From: Gammaproteobacteria bacterium
Lineage (GTDB): Bacteria > Pseudomonadota > Gammaproteobacteria > Legionellales > Legionellaceae
Direction: 5' to 3'
NCBI GenBank assembly: GCA_013289415.1
Contig: JABDAB010000005.1
Coordinates: 1 to 60,868, forward strand
DNA length: 60,868 bases
Part shown: piece after piece, positions 36,086-45,261 of the stretch
Layout: the number at the start of each line of letters is the position of its first letter
Numbering within the stretch: position 1 is the stretch's first letter
The notes under the pieces: generated by a model
Seen by the model: only the letters and a program-made list of their open reading frames with translations
The model's database searches: none
Told to the model about the DNA's origin: nothing
Made by a program: the position numbers and the translations under genes

Positions 36086-36367
36086 ATGAAAACAACCTCA
36101 AGAACCGAGAACATACACTATTCCTTTGATAATGCTCCAAGATGTGGGGCAAGAACCAAAAGCAATAATGACAACTCATGCCGCTGCCCTGCGATAAAAG
36201 GCAAAGCTCGCTGCCGTGTTCATGGCGGTGCTAGAGGATCGGGTGCGCCACGAGATAACCTGAATGCCTTGAAGCACGGCGAGACAACAGCAGAGGCCAA
36301 AGCATTCAAGCTTGAAATCAGGCAGACTATTCGTTTGAGTAAAGAGCTGCTCAAAAGTCATGGCTAG
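36086..36367 (+). CDS. HGG-motif mobile-element protein
   Basis: 93 residues. It contains CGARTKSNNDNSCRCPAIKG followed by CRVHGGARGSGAP and NLNALKHGETTAEA. This matches the widespread small HGG-motif proteins of prophages and islands that follow a GGQAIVGNV protein. The cysteine/histidine arrangement (C-x11-C-x1-C...C-x3-H) suggests zinc binding. AAGGTG precedes the ATG. The function is not established; a small-terminase or DNA-binding role has been guessed for related proteins. Confidence 0.75.
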   Translation: MKTTSRTENIHYSFDNAPRCGARTKSNNDNSCRCPAIKGKARCRVHGGARGSGAPRDNLNALKHGETTAEAKAFKLEIRQTIRLSKELLKSHG

Positions 36368-36501
36368 ACTGTTGGAAAATTAAATTTGAGAATTAAATTT
36401 CAGTCAAGCCAGAATTGGAGAGGGGGAGTCCGGGGTTTTGGGATTGGAGGTTGAGTCCGGTACCCCACAACTCTCCGAAGTTCTCCGCCAGTTCCTTCCA
36501 T

Positions 36502-36816
36502 TTATTTAAGGCATTGATATTTTATAGTCACAAGGGTAGTGTTGCAGCCGTACTCACCCCTATCTTGACATTGGTTCATCATTCCACCAAAACGATCTGC
36601 ACTTTTATATCCCCATGCCTTACAACGTTGTGTAGCTTCAATAAGTGCGCTATCCCATTGAATATCGGGGGATTGAAATGCACCATATGTAAAGCTCATT
36701 TCTACTACCCCATCTGCACGACTTCCACCAGTTGATTCAGGGACTGTTATGGTCGAACATCCTGTAATTAAAATCGCACCAAATAATAACCCAAGCGTTA
36801 AGTTCTTTTGCATCAT
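36502..36816 (-). CDS. YecR-like lipoprotein
   Basis: 104 residues with a lipoprotein signal (hydrophobic core then LITGC, lipid-modified Cys at ~20). The mature part matches YecR-like proteins: ADGVVEMSFTYGAF, A-x-RCKAWGY, FGG, and C-x-Q with conserved cysteines at the end (YQC). Probably outer-membrane anchored. An unusual cargo gene for a small integrative element; it might alter the cell surface. Confidence 0.8.
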   Translation of the reverse strand: MMQKNLTLGLLFGAILITGCSTITVPESTGGSRADGVVEMSFTYGAFQSPDIQWDSALIEATQRCKAWGYKSADRFGGMMNQCQDRGEYGCNTTLVTIKYQCLK

Positions 36817-37040
36817 TTATTTACCTTATGATATTTATAGGTCAATCTAAAATAGTGACTTAATTCTGTCATCCAGATTCACTAAAGACTTCATTATTCT
36901 GTTAGTCATTACAGCCGCTTATAAAATCCGCCATAGTTTGATCGTATGGCGGACAGAACGAATAACCATACCAAGTATAAGTTACCGAGTAGATCAATTA
37001 TGCTGACATGAATTTTTGCTTTATTGGACTCGTTTTAAAA

Positions 37041-37271
37041 TTAATAACAAGAGTTATTACGACAATGCACCCCAGACCCGGGATTGCCAGCTCGATGCCC
37101 ACCAACATAGGTACCATCTCTTCTGGTATAAGGCCTTACATCGTGTGTGCCGCCATATCCGTATGATGATACATACTCTATGGATTGATTACTGATTGAT
37201 GAAATTGAATCTGCAAAAACAGGCAAAGCAAATCCAGTAAGGCATATTGCAATCAATGTAAATTTTTTCAT
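37041..37271 (-). CDS. Small secreted protein with RPYTRRDGTYV motif
   Basis: 76 residues. A clear signal peptide (MKKFTLIAICLTGFALPVFA, cleavage after VFA) leaves about 56 residues, Tyr/Gly/Ser-rich. They contain RPYTRRDGTYVGGHRAGNPG and two cysteines near the end (HCRNNSCY). The YTRxDGTYV segment is a recurring motif of small exported proteins of unknown function. It lies between the lipoprotein gene and the XRE regulator. Confidence 0.7.
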   Translation of the reverse strand: MKKFTLIAICLTGFALPVFADSISSISNQSIEYVSSYGYGGTHDVRPYTRRDGTYVGGHRAGNPGSGVHCRNNSCY

Positions 37272-37499
37272 TACTCATACTCCTAATGTTAAATTATAGA
37301 CAATACTAATCTCCACAGAGATTCTCTTTGGTTTTTAACCAGTCCATGTTTTTGTTGTTATTATTAAGTTTTAAAAGCAGCTGCTTTCAAATACATTTTG
37401 TTAACAGGCAGGATTTTTATTATGAGGTTTTAACCAGCGCTTATTATGCCGTATTTTTGATCACTGAGTTAATAATACACCATAAATGGAATTAATACC

Positions 37500-37527
37500 A
37501 CTTATTAGGTGTGGAACTTATAAGGTG
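37500..37527 (+). promoter_or_regulatory. Tandem direct-repeat operator candidate upstream of the XRE gene
   Basis: ACTTATTAGGTG (37500-37511) and ACTTATAAGGTG (37516-37527) are 12-bp direct repeats with one difference and a 16-base period. They end 20 bases before the XRE start codon. The position and spacing fit a site for an autoregulating XRE or controller-type protein. The remainder of 37272-37499 shows no gene. Confidence 0.5.
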
Positions 37528-37547
37528 CAATCGCTTTTACTTGTCTA

Positions 37548-37790
37548 ATGATAAAGAAGCGCTCAAACCTAATTAAAATAGGTAAACAGATCAGGGTATT
37601 AAGGAGCTCACGGGGTTTTTCCCAAGAGGGCTTAGCTGCCGCCGCGAATCTAGGTCGAACATACATGGGGCGTGTTGAGCGGGGTGAACAGAATATATCG
37701 ATACAAAATTTACTTCAAATTGCCTTCACCTTAAACGTTGATGTAGGGGAGCTTATTCCCCCACTGTCCGACCTTGAAAATCCTGATTAA
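37548..37790 (+). CDS. XRE-family regulator (controller-like)
   Basis: 80 residues, essentially one helix-turn-helix domain: IGKQIRVLRSSRGFSQEGLA, AAANLGRTYMGRVERGEQN, then ISIQNLLQIAFTLNVDVGEL. It resembles the short regulators that control replication or integration modules and restriction systems. No good Shine-Dalgarno sequence is visible at the ATG, so translation may be weak or leaderless. It is convergent with the primase-helicase gene, whose stop lies 7 bases away. Confidence 0.85.
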   Translation: MIKKRSNLIKIGKQIRVLRSSRGFSQEGLAAAANLGRTYMGRVERGEQNISIQNLLQIAFTLNVDVGELIPPLSDLENPD

Positions 37791-37796
37791 ATTATT

Positions 37797-39626
37797 TTAA
37801 GCCACGACTACACCGCGCGAATAATTAATCACCGGAATTGGTCTTATGTTTGGCGCAGCCATGTACTGTAAAGACGGACTATGAAACCAAAAACCTAGCC
37901 GACCTTCCCAGTCCCCATTACGCTGTTTATCACAGCCCCACAAGCAATCCGCAGATTTTAATTTTTCTAATTCCTTAACCGTCAGTTCTGATCCACTCGA
38001 CAGCTTTTGATGAAGCCGTTCTTTTTCTTTGTTACGCCAAACAGTAAAACAATTGTCAGCCAAATCACTAATCGCCCCTGTACCTTTGTTATCGAGCTTG
38101 CCGGGTGGTTGTGATTCATCCGCTCCTTTGCGGGGATGAACGACAATATGGATATGACACCCATGCTGATTCTTAAAATCACATAGTTGCTCAATGAGTG
38201 CTTTTTGGGCTTTGTAATCATCCTCAGCAATATCGAGCTTCATTAACGAATCAATGACAAACACGTCAATGCCATAACGTTGGCGAGCATAAAGAAAAAC
38301 CTCAAACAAGCGTTGAGACTTTGCAGTGCCGACCAGATCGAACAACCAAAGCTTATCTTCATACCACTCATGAATGGATCGAATGTACTCATGAGTAGGA
38401 TCTACAATAGCTCCTGCCTGCCGAGTTAACCGCATCAATAACCGCCTTGGCTTAAGCTCAAGACTTGCAATGCAGACACGCGCACCTTGTTTCATTGAAT
38501 GGAGAATGATTTGACCGAGGAACTGACTCTTGCCGTGTCCGTTTATACCTGTCCATACTGAAAGCTCATCAGGACGGAAGAGAATTTTTCCTGTTGTTTT
38601 TTCCCATGGCGCGTTATACCCGAGATGCACTCCGGGTGTGGGGTAAAATTCATCAATAACTTGATCAACAAAATGGTGTGCCGATTTTAGTTCATTTGGG
38701 TCAAGTGTCCGCGCCGCACTAAAGCATAAGCTTATAGTTTCTTTTGCCATATTTGTTTTCAAACATTCGTTCGCATCTTTCATGAGCAGATTAACAATAC
38801 GACAACGGTGGCGGCCTAATCGTTCAACTAACTCATGGCTTGCAGCTTGGCCTTGTTCGTCATCATCAAAACATAAATAAATTTCGTCAAAAATAGCCAA
38901 CCGCTCAAATTCATACTCAATCCACTGTTGTTTTTTGCCACTACCTCCACCGAATGGAACAGAAAGTGCGGGGAACCCATATTGATACAATGTCATTGCA
39001 TCAATTTCACCTTCGCAGAGCGTTACTGTACGCGCATTTATAGGGATTAGGTGCCATCCAAACAAGCATGGCTCGCAATTAGATTCAACAGCAAGTTGTT
39101 TTTTGCTGCCATTACGATCTAAACCAAGATATTTTACAAAAATCAGTTCGCCGTCACGCAAGTAAGGGAAAACAATCTGGCGGCCTCGCTCACCGATTTT
39201 ATAAACCGTGATTGTCTCCGAGGTCAATTTTCTTTCATCGATTAAATAGCGCATAACCGGTGATGATAACTGTAGCTCGGTAATAACGTTGAGTTTGGGT
39301 CTAACGAAGTGTGAGGGCTTGTAAGCCTCGAATTGAGGAAAATCCATACCAAGGTAGCGGGTGATTTCTCTAATTGCTTCAGACAGTGTTAAATTGCGCG
39401 TTGTCGCCCAAAGATCTAATAAATCACCGCTATCACCATTTGCAAAATCAGACCATATACCTGCTTTTTCACCGACGAGATGAACGCCCAGTGATCTTCC
39501 TGCTTCACCGCTAGCACTACCAACCCGCCATTCATTCCCTGCTTTGCAACCATTAGGTAACAAGTAGCGTGCAATATCTTCAGCGCGTTGAGATAATTGC
39601 CGTGATACATTTTTTGCCATCATCAT
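37797..39626 (-). CDS. Toprim primase - RecA-like helicase (T7 gp4/Twinkle-like)
   Basis: 609 residues. The N-terminal part resembles the primase RNA-polymerase-basal region, followed by a TOPRIM fold (LCEGEIDAMTLYQYG ~204 and CFDDDEQG ~254). A DnaB/RecA-type helicase follows with Walker A GINGHGKS (~365), Walker B VFVIDSLMKLD (~440) and the HIVVHPRK sensor segment (~480). The classical N-terminal zinc finger is not evident. It would unwind, and perhaps prime, the excised element. Its start is 2 bases downstream of the stop of the replication-initiator-like gene, so they form an operon. Confidence 0.88.
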   Translation of the reverse strand: MMMAKNVSRQLSQRAEDIARYLLPNGCKAGNEWRVGSASGEAGRSLGVHLVGEKAGIWSDFANGDSGDLLDLWATTRNLTLSEAIREITRYLGMDFPQFEAYKPSHFVRPKLNVITELQLSSPVMRYLIDERKLTSETITVYKIGERGRQIVFPYLRDGELIFVKYLGLDRNGSKKQLAVESNCEPCLFGWHLIPINARTVTLCEGEIDAMTLYQYGFPALSVPFGGGSGKKQQWIEYEFERLAIFDEIYLCFDDDEQGQAASHELVERLGRHRCRIVNLLMKDANECLKTNMAKETISLCFSAARTLDPNELKSAHHFVDQVIDEFYPTPGVHLGYNAPWEKTTGKILFRPDELSVWTGINGHGKSQFLGQIILHSMKQGARVCIASLELKPRRLLMRLTRQAGAIVDPTHEYIRSIHEWYEDKLWLFDLVGTAKSQRLFEVFLYARQRYGIDVFVIDSLMKLDIAEDDYKAQKALIEQLCDFKNQHGCHIHIVVHPRKGADESQPPGKLDNKGTGAISDLADNCFTVWRNKEKERLHQKLSSGSELTVKELEKLKSADCLWGCDKQRNGDWEGRLGFWFHSPSLQYMAAPNIRPIPVINYSRGVVVA

Positions 39627-39627
39627 A

Positions 39628-40464
39628 TTAAATCACCCCTGCCATTAAATCATCCCCATTGAAATATGCTGTCACCGTATGACAACCGCCAGCATTATTA
39701 ATAAATCGTTCGATGTGCTCCGCATCACGAAAAATCAAGCTGATATCGTCGTAAATTTGATTACCTTCATTTTTACCCATGTTGTGCGGGGTCATTGAAC
39801 AACCATCAATAGCTTGCTTGAGTTCCGCGACACTGAAACCTAGTTTTAGTGCTTGCGCGATCCTGCGACGACGTTTGTTATCAAGTTTGGCGCGTGGGTG
39901 ATTCATTACCGAGAGCCAATGGTTAAATATTTCTTGTGTGTTGGCTGATAAATTTGGTTCAGAACCATGTACAGGTGAAGTTTCAACTTCACATATATTT
40001 ACTTCCTTTCCTATCCCTTCCATTCCTTTCCATTCCGTAGGCGAGGCCTCATCGATTACTCGAAGAATCTTCGACGAGTTATCGCCTTCATGTCGTCGAG
40101 TACTCATCGAATTATCCCTTATTTCCTTCAGTTCAGATTGTGGGAGTGGATGGCGATAAGTTGGCCTATCAATTCGCTGATGTTGTTTCCAACCGGTTAC
40201 AATCCAATAGGTTTTTTCTTCAATAATATATTCACGTATGAGCCCATTAAAAATAAGCTCAGTTATCCATTTTTTGATATCTTCTATCGTGCAATTGTCG
40301 GCAGGAAACACCTCCGCCTTAATGCGTTTAGGTGATGCAGGGTGAACCCCCGCATCGTCGCAAAAATTCCACATCCCTATGAAGAGTAACCGTGAAATCG
40401 GCGAGCAAGCAGTGATCTGATCGCTTACCCAGAACTCGGGTTTAATCGTTCTTATTCGAGACAT
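39628..40464 (-). CDS. Phage-type replication initiator-like protein
   Basis: 278 residues. The N-terminal ~100 residues match phage replication proteins (MSRIRTIKPEFWVSDQI, SRLLFIGMWNFCDDAGVHP, PKRIKAEVFP, GLIREYIIEEKTYWIV), a winged-helix domain. The C-terminal part is a charged helical region (RRRRIAQALKLGFSVAELKQ) that probably recruits the helicase. It is coupled to the primase-helicase gene downstream. Confidence 0.8.
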   Translation of the reverse strand: MSRIRTIKPEFWVSDQITACSPISRLLFIGMWNFCDDAGVHPASPKRIKAEVFPADNCTIEDIKKWITELIFNGLIREYIIEEKTYWIVTGWKQHQRIDRPTYRHPLPQSELKEIRDNSMSTRRHEGDNSSKILRVIDEASPTEWKGMEGIGKEVNICEVETSPVHGSEPNLSANTQEIFNHWLSVMNHPRAKLDNKRRRRIAQALKLGFSVAELKQAIDGCSMTPHNMGKNEGNQIYDDISLIFRDAEHIERFINNAGGCHTVTAYFNGDDLMAGVI

Positions 40465-40465
40465 A

Positions 40466-40669
40466 TCAAAGAACCTCCCTGCGTTCTGCCTCTATTCGTT
40501 TGATGCAATGTTCATGTACCATCAAGCACATATTAAATAGAAACATACCTGCGTTGTAACGTTCAGAGGGCAATCGTTCAGCCAATTGAACCGCTTTACC
40601 AAGACTTTCAACGGTTATAGTTAAGCACTGCACCAAACCAAACAAATTGGTGTATTTATTGCTCTCCAT
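40466..40669 (-). CDS. Small element protein of unknown function
   Basis: 67 residues from the ATG at 40669 (MESNKYTNLFGLVQC), preceded by GGGGGC; upstream in-frame starts would overlap the previous gene deeply. It is helical with Cys residues and no recognised domain. It overlaps the end of the HTH_39-like gene by 14 bases and its stop is 1 base from the replication initiator start, so it belongs to the same transcript. Confidence 0.55.
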   Translation of the reverse strand: MESNKYTNLFGLVQCLTITVESLGKAVQLAERLPSERYNAGMFLFNMCLMVHEHCIKRIEAERREVL

Positions 40670-40964
40670 GATGCCCCCTAACTTTGCCTTGATACACGTA
40701 CAAACCAATTCGATGCAACACACCGTTATCATCAGCTTCATAGATCCAATGAGTATCAATTTTAAATCCCAGCTCGCGCAATTCCATGATGCGGGCGCCA
40801 GGATTTAGAGCTCCATATTTATTCCGGGCTTGAATGGAGGACAATCTTGGACATTTTTCAAAATGCTGTAAAATCCTTGCCTGCTGGGAGGAGCTTGAAT
40901 TACTATACAGTCGCTTAGATTTAGGATTGCCCAGATTGCTGTCTGGGCTGTTCATATTTGCCAT
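40656..40964 (-). CDS. Helix-turn-helix protein (HTH_39-like)
   Basis: 102 residues. After a Ser/Asn-rich N-terminus, residues ~25-75 form QQARILQHFEKCPRLSSIQA and PGARIMELRELGFKIDTHW, the pattern of small phage proteins that select winged-helix folds (HTH_39-like). GGAGG lies 10 bases upstream of the ATG. Probable regulator or replication accessory protein of the element. Confidence 0.7.
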   Translation of the reverse strand: MANMNSPDSNLGNPKSKRLYSNSSSSQQARILQHFEKCPRLSSIQARNKYGALNPGARIMELRELGFKIDTHWIYEADDNGVLHRIGLYVYQGKVRGHHGEQ

Positions 40965-40968
40965 GACA

Positions 40969-41196
40969 TTAAGCCTCCCGTCCTTGATTTGCTACCCACT
41001 GAAAAAACGCCGCCTCATCTATCAGGACTCGTTTACCGACCTTTTTTATGACTTTGTCGAAGCCGTTCTTATCCTTGTTGAAAATAAGATTGCGTAACCC
41101 GCCAATGCGTGGCCATTCGTGGTGTTTTTCCCAATTAGGGACAGGTATATATCGGGTGTTTGGGTTAACTAATTGGTTATTGCTATTCATGTTCAT
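40969..41196 (-). CDS. Excisionase / AlpA-like DNA-binding protein
   Basis: 75 residues. RIGGLRNLIFNKDKNGFDKV followed by KKVGKRVLIDEAAFFQWV is the winged-helix pattern of excisionase-type proteins, in which a basic residue-rich loop and a final aromatic helix recognise DNA. GAGGTAA precedes the ATG. It is the first gene of the leftward replication operon, while the integrase lies 1.8 kb upstream, beyond an unknown gene. Confidence 0.7.
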   Translation of the reverse strand: MNMNSNNQLVNPNTRYIPVPNWEKHHEWPRIGGLRNLIFNKDKNGFDKVIKKVGKRVLIDEAAFFQWVANQGREA

Positions 41197-41325
41197 TTAC
41201 CTCTGGTTATTTCAACACACATAAAGGTATTTCTATGTGTTATAAGAGGTAATGCGTGAAATACAATTTCACAATTCGTGATAATAAATGTAACAAGTCT
41301 TTAAATAATTTAAAATTACTGACTC

Positions 41326-43014
41326 TCAATGTTTGGGTATGTAAGAACAAAAATTACCGAGTTTTAAGGAGTCGATTAGATACTGATGCAACTCGGTGTG
41401 ATCTTTTTTTATCTTTTTTAGCGCGCCAGTAATATTTTTGTTTACAGCTATCCTTGCTTTCTCAGCTGAACAATTAAATGCACGTGATTGTCTTTTGTGG
41501 TTCGTGCTTTTTAAAATATGAGTCAAAATATCTTCCTGCTCATTTTTTAGCTCCTCGACTTTATCAGTATCTCCTATTTCACTTGCTTCATTTATTTGTT
41601 CAGTGAGCCGAGTAACTGCTTTTTTGTACTCATCAAGTGCCTGAGTATCTATCATTGGACCATCAACATAAGAACGAAAAGCGTCTTCACAAATACCTTG
41701 GACGCTTAATTCATTAAGTGACTCTGTAGTACTTTCAACGTCCGTGTCTGCTTTTTGAACCATTTGCATTAATTGAATTGAATTAATTAATTTGTGCGGA
41801 TTTATGAGGAGATACGCTATCTGTTCTAATCCTTTACTTGCAGGTTGATGAATAATTATCCCCATGTAACTTATCTCATAAGTCCTGATCTGCTTTGAAA
41901 ATATGGGCTGATTATCATTGTTCTCGATGGAATGTTCTAAATCAAAATGAGCTTGGGAATGAGGTATTAGTATTAATGGATTTTTACTTCGAGCGGTTTT
42001 AAATTCCTCAAGTTCATGTTTAATAAAAACCAACTGATCTCGTGTGATTTTTTGACCCTTATTCAATTTAATAAATTTATTAATACCCTGTACAGCCTCC
42101 GCTAATGATGATTGTAATCGTATTAATGTGTAATCATTTCCAGAGCCAACATATATATCTGAGCCTTGATAGAAAGCTCTTAAAGATATTTCGATTGATG
42201 AGAATGGAGCTGACTCCTTGAGCAGCCGGACTAATCCCCGATAATTATACGGATAAGATGGCACTGATACTTCTGCTATTGTGTCTTGCGTAACAGTAGG
42301 TGCACAATGTCCTGTGATCTCAAATGATCCCATTTTTAAGTAAGGGCCAAATTGATTTTGAAAACATTCAGAAATTAATTCATCTGGGGTGAGCTTTACC
42401 AGTTCTGCAGTTTTATTAAGATCATACCACTGTATGGGAAATATCCCCTCCTTTCCCAAAATAGGATCAAGTTTATAATGATGAAATCGAATGGCCTCAG
42501 CCATATTTTTAGGTGGTAATTCAATCATTCCAGAAGATTTAATTTCCACATTGAGTTCACAAAATACATCCTCTGTTATTTTATACAGAATTATTTCTTG
42601 GGGAATATAGAGCTCTTTTTTTTCTGAAGTAACCAATTCTAACCATTCGATTGCCGGATAGGCACCAACCATGCCTTTTGATTTGCTCAGCTGTGCTAAT
42701 AATATTAGTTTTTCATAATAATATTGATAATATTTCTGGCTCACTCTTTTTACATCATTTTGATTTAACGATCTTAGACAGCGATCATTAGCATTTATCT
42801 CGAACTGATATAAATGCTTGCTTAATAACTCATCTGTAATATGAATTGCGATAGATAAAACAAAAAACTCGCTAAGTGTCCATCCTGATAATGAAAGCCT
42901 ATAAGTTAGCAGGCTTTCCAGCCGTTTTTTAAATGCAAGAACCTTATCCAAAACACAAATATCAACATGCAATTCCTTTAACTGCCGATCTAGCCACTGT
43001 TTATTTATTTGCAT
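41326..43014 (-). CDS. Large unknown element protein with C-terminal coiled coil
   Basis: 562 residues with no signal or membrane segment. I do not recognise the N-terminal and central parts. Residues ~465-500 form a charged coiled coil (AVTRLTEQINEASEIGDTDK). The final 60 residues (EKARIAVNKNITGALKKIKK, then LHQYLIDSLKLGNFCSYIP) resemble a C-terminal helical module that I have seen in otherwise unrelated bacterial proteins. The gene lies between the integrase (9 bases upstream) and the excisionase, a common place for cargo. A defence role is possible but unsupported. Confidence 0.7.
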   Translation of the reverse strand: MQINKQWLDRQLKELHVDICVLDKVLAFKKRLESLLTYRLSLSGWTLSEFFVLSIAIHITDELLSKHLYQFEINANDRCLRSLNQNDVKRVSQKYYQYYYEKLILLAQLSKSKGMVGAYPAIEWLELVTSEKKELYIPQEIILYKITEDVFCELNVEIKSSGMIELPPKNMAEAIRFHHYKLDPILGKEGIFPIQWYDLNKTAELVKLTPDELISECFQNQFGPYLKMGSFEITGHCAPTVTQDTIAEVSVPSYPYNYRGLVRLLKESAPFSSIEISLRAFYQGSDIYVGSGNDYTLIRLQSSLAEAVQGINKFIKLNKGQKITRDQLVFIKHELEEFKTARSKNPLILIPHSQAHFDLEHSIENNDNQPIFSKQIRTYEISYMGIIIHQPASKGLEQIAYLLINPHKLINSIQLMQMVQKADTDVESTTESLNELSVQGICEDAFRSYVDGPMIDTQALDEYKKAVTRLTEQINEASEIGDTDKVEELKNEQEDILTHILKSTNHKRQSRAFNCSAEKARIAVNKNITGALKKIKKDHTELHQYLIDSLKLGNFCSYIPKH

Positions 43015-43023
43015 AATTATAAT

Positions 43024-44085
43024 TTAACACCCAAAAATTGCTTCATTCATCCGTGTGACTACTTTGCTTGTGTGAGCATCAGATAAATGAGCATAACGCT
43101 TAACCATCTGAAGGGTTTTATGTCCGAGAATTTCAGCAATTTCTGCAAGACTTGCGCCATTCATTGCAAGATATGAAGCACAGCTATGACGAAGGTCATG
43201 CCAACGAAAGTCAGTAATTTCTGCACGCTTTAAGACGGTCTCAAAGGGAGTACGTAGATCGATAGGATTGTTAATATTTTTTCCGGGAAATACCAACGTT
43301 GAAGTCACGTGTCGCACTTTATTGTGATGTTTCATTAACTCAAGCGCATGACCGGCTAAAGGCAAAACCCTGCGTTCGCCGTTTTTAGTTTCATGCAATG
43401 TAATGATGCCGCGATTAAAATCCACGTCATTCCAAGACAGACCGAGAATTTCCATACGTCTTCCGCCGGTGGATAATGCAAGAACAATAGCAATATAAAG
43501 ATATTGGCTTTCACTCTTTTTACACTCAGCCAACAATCGCACACGCTCTTCATCAGATAAGAAGCGAACTCGCCCACGGGATTCCTTTGGTTTGGTAACT
43601 TTACGCAGGGGGTTATCTTCCACCCATCCCCATTCTTTAATCGACATTGTGAATAAATGGCTTATTACCGCGAGGTAACGATTTACTGTCGCATTACTAC
43701 GCGTTTCCCCTCGTTGCGAAGGTGTCTTGGCAAGCTTATCCCGATACTGCGCAATTAAAGCGGGTGTTACATCAGCAAGAGAATAATCGCCTAAATGTTC
43801 TTTCCACCATTTTAATTGCCCAACTTGGTTTACTGTATTTTTGGGCTTGGTAGGGATCACATCGTTGATGTAACGTTCGATTGCATCACCCAATGTGTGG
43901 CGCTTTGATTCGGTGGTTTTAAAATGGCGGCCTTCGCGGATTGCCGCTTCGGTTTGCTGTACCCATTTACGTGCGTCAGTTAATCGATCAAATGTTGCGC
44001 TTTGCGTAGGAAAGCCTTTAAGCCTTATTTTTACTCGAAAGGATGTTGTGCCATCTTGAGTGGTTCTTTTTTCAATGTTCGCCAT
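43024..44085 (-). CDS. Tyrosine-type site-specific integrase
   Basis: 353 residues from ATG 44085 (MANIEKRTTQ, AAGG upstream). It has an N-terminal arm-binding domain and core-binding SAM-like helices (~60-155). The catalytic domain contains the conserved residues: R in STGGRRMEILGLSWNDVD, K in TKNGERRVLPL, H-x-x-R in WHDLRHSCASYLAM, GH in LGHKTLQMV, and the nucleophile Y in KRYAHLS. It should catalyse recombination between the element and the tRNA-Asn gene. It lies ~2.7 kb from the tRNA, separated by the cargo genes, rather than immediately beside it. Confidence 0.95.
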   Translation of the reverse strand: MANIEKRTTQDGTTSFRVKIRLKGFPTQSATFDRLTDARKWVQQTEAAIREGRHFKTTESKRHTLGDAIERYINDVIPTKPKNTVNQVGQLKWWKEHLGDYSLADVTPALIAQYRDKLAKTPSQRGETRSNATVNRYLAVISHLFTMSIKEWGWVEDNPLRKVTKPKESRGRVRFLSDEERVRLLAECKKSESQYLYIAIVLALSTGGRRMEILGLSWNDVDFNRGIITLHETKNGERRVLPLAGHALELMKHHNKVRHVTSTLVFPGKNINNPIDLRTPFETVLKRAEITDFRWHDLRHSCASYLAMNGASLAEIAEILGHKTLQMVKRYAHLSDAHTSKVVTRMNEAIFGC

Positions 44086-44231
44086 TATCACGTGCCTTGT
44101 TATTTACAACAGGCGAGAGACTACAATAAATGGAAACAGATGGCAACATATGACAAACAATCATTTGTTGTTGGCCATAAAATACTATATTTTACTGGTT
44201 GTTATTGGTTCCCATGATCACAATAGGGCAC

Positions 44232-45242
44232 TCATGGGGCAAATGTGATTGAAAAACGCCAAAAATCATCTTCTTTCCAGTGTTTTGGTAAGCCCATATT
44301 GCCGACTGGTATTTCTGAAAACTCACTAAATAGGCCAAACAATCGTTCATTCCAACAAGTGTCAGGACTAACACGCTGCATCATGTGGTGAAGGATAGCG
44401 AAAACAACGGCGATACGTGTATGAGGGTGGTTTTTATCTAAGTAAGAAGGCCAACAAAAATTTTTTTGAGTGGGTGACGCTGGTTTGATCCCCAACTCTC
44501 TATTCCATAATCGTGCGTGATGAGCACAGATATTGCGAATAACAGTCAAGGTATGGAGCCAGCTTTCTAATAACGGAGCAAAAAGATCAAAGCCGCTTGC
44601 AATGGTTTTTTTATCTTTATCTTTGGCCAGCCCTTTAAAAAGGTGGGATAACTCGCCCAATGACAGCTCTTCTAGCATTGCCCAACTGGGCATGAGTTCA
44701 GGCTCGTGATAGCTCAGCGCATAATGGCGAGCATAGCTTTCTTGTTGGCGTTTGAGCTTTAGGCGTTTTTTATAAACGTCATCTGCCGTTTGTAGGCTAT
44801 CGATGCGAAGACACTCGCGGTTATAATCATCCCGAGCATCTTGTTGTTTGTCTCGAATATTTTGAATCAAGCGTTGATGGTTATAGTTCTTTTTAAAGTG
44901 CTGGCTATCTAAATACCAATGAGCACCATATTTTTGATTGAGGTCATTGGATATGTGAGCCCGCACAGCCACTTCTGTTCGCTCAATTGCATCGATAATC
45001 AACAGACGAAGTCGCCGATCAAAATCATACAGTCTAGCCAACTGACTGAACTTTGTGCCCGTTTCAAATTGATGGCGATCATCGCTATGTTGAAAAGGCC
45101 GCATGTAAGGTGTTAACCGGAAAAAACTAACCGCTTTGAGGAAACACAACGCACGTGGCTCATCAAGAATGGTCAATCCGCGTTGCTTGAGAAGATCTAC
45201 TTGTTGTATTGGGGTAATTGCTGGTTTGGTGAAGACGGCCAC
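44232..45242 (-). CDS. Abi_2 (AbiD/AbiF) family HEPN protein
   Basis: 336 residues, starting with a GTG (45242) behind AGGTGA. Family features: PAITPIQQVDLLKQRGL at the N-terminus, FFRLTPYMRPFQ, KFSQLARLYDFDRRLRLLII, RTEVAVRAHISN, PSWAMLEELSLGELSHLF, and the HEPN active-site motif R-x4-H in RNICAHHARLWN (~250). Abi_2 proteins are abortive-infection, RNase-like effectors. The gene is immediately preceded by a small structured RNA (45262-45326) with its own promoter, the arrangement described for abiF RNAs. That RNA probably acts as antitoxin or regulator (inference). Confidence 0.9.
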   Translation of the reverse strand: MAVFTKPAITPIQQVDLLKQRGLTILDEPRALCFLKAVSFFRLTPYMRPFQHSDDRHQFETGTKFSQLARLYDFDRRLRLLIIDAIERTEVAVRAHISNDLNQKYGAHWYLDSQHFKKNYNHQRLIQNIRDKQQDARDDYNRECLRIDSLQTADDVYKKRLKLKRQQESYARHYALSYHEPELMPSWAMLEELSLGELSHLFKGLAKDKDKKTIASGFDLFAPLLESWLHTLTVIRNICAHHARLWNRELGIKPASPTQKNFCWPSYLDKNHPHTRIAVVFAILHHMMQRVSPDTCWNERLFGLFSEFSEIPVGNMGLPKHWKEDDFWRFSITFAP

Positions 45243-45261
45243 AACTTGTCACCTGATTTTA

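Noticed and set aside
36415..36735. Plus-strand ORF opposite the YecR-like lipoprotein
   Set aside because: The minus-strand gene has a signal peptide, lipobox and family match; the plus-strand frame has none.
43356..43577. ORF within the integrase gene
   Set aside because: It lies in another frame of the same strand, entirely inside the catalytic domain coding region.
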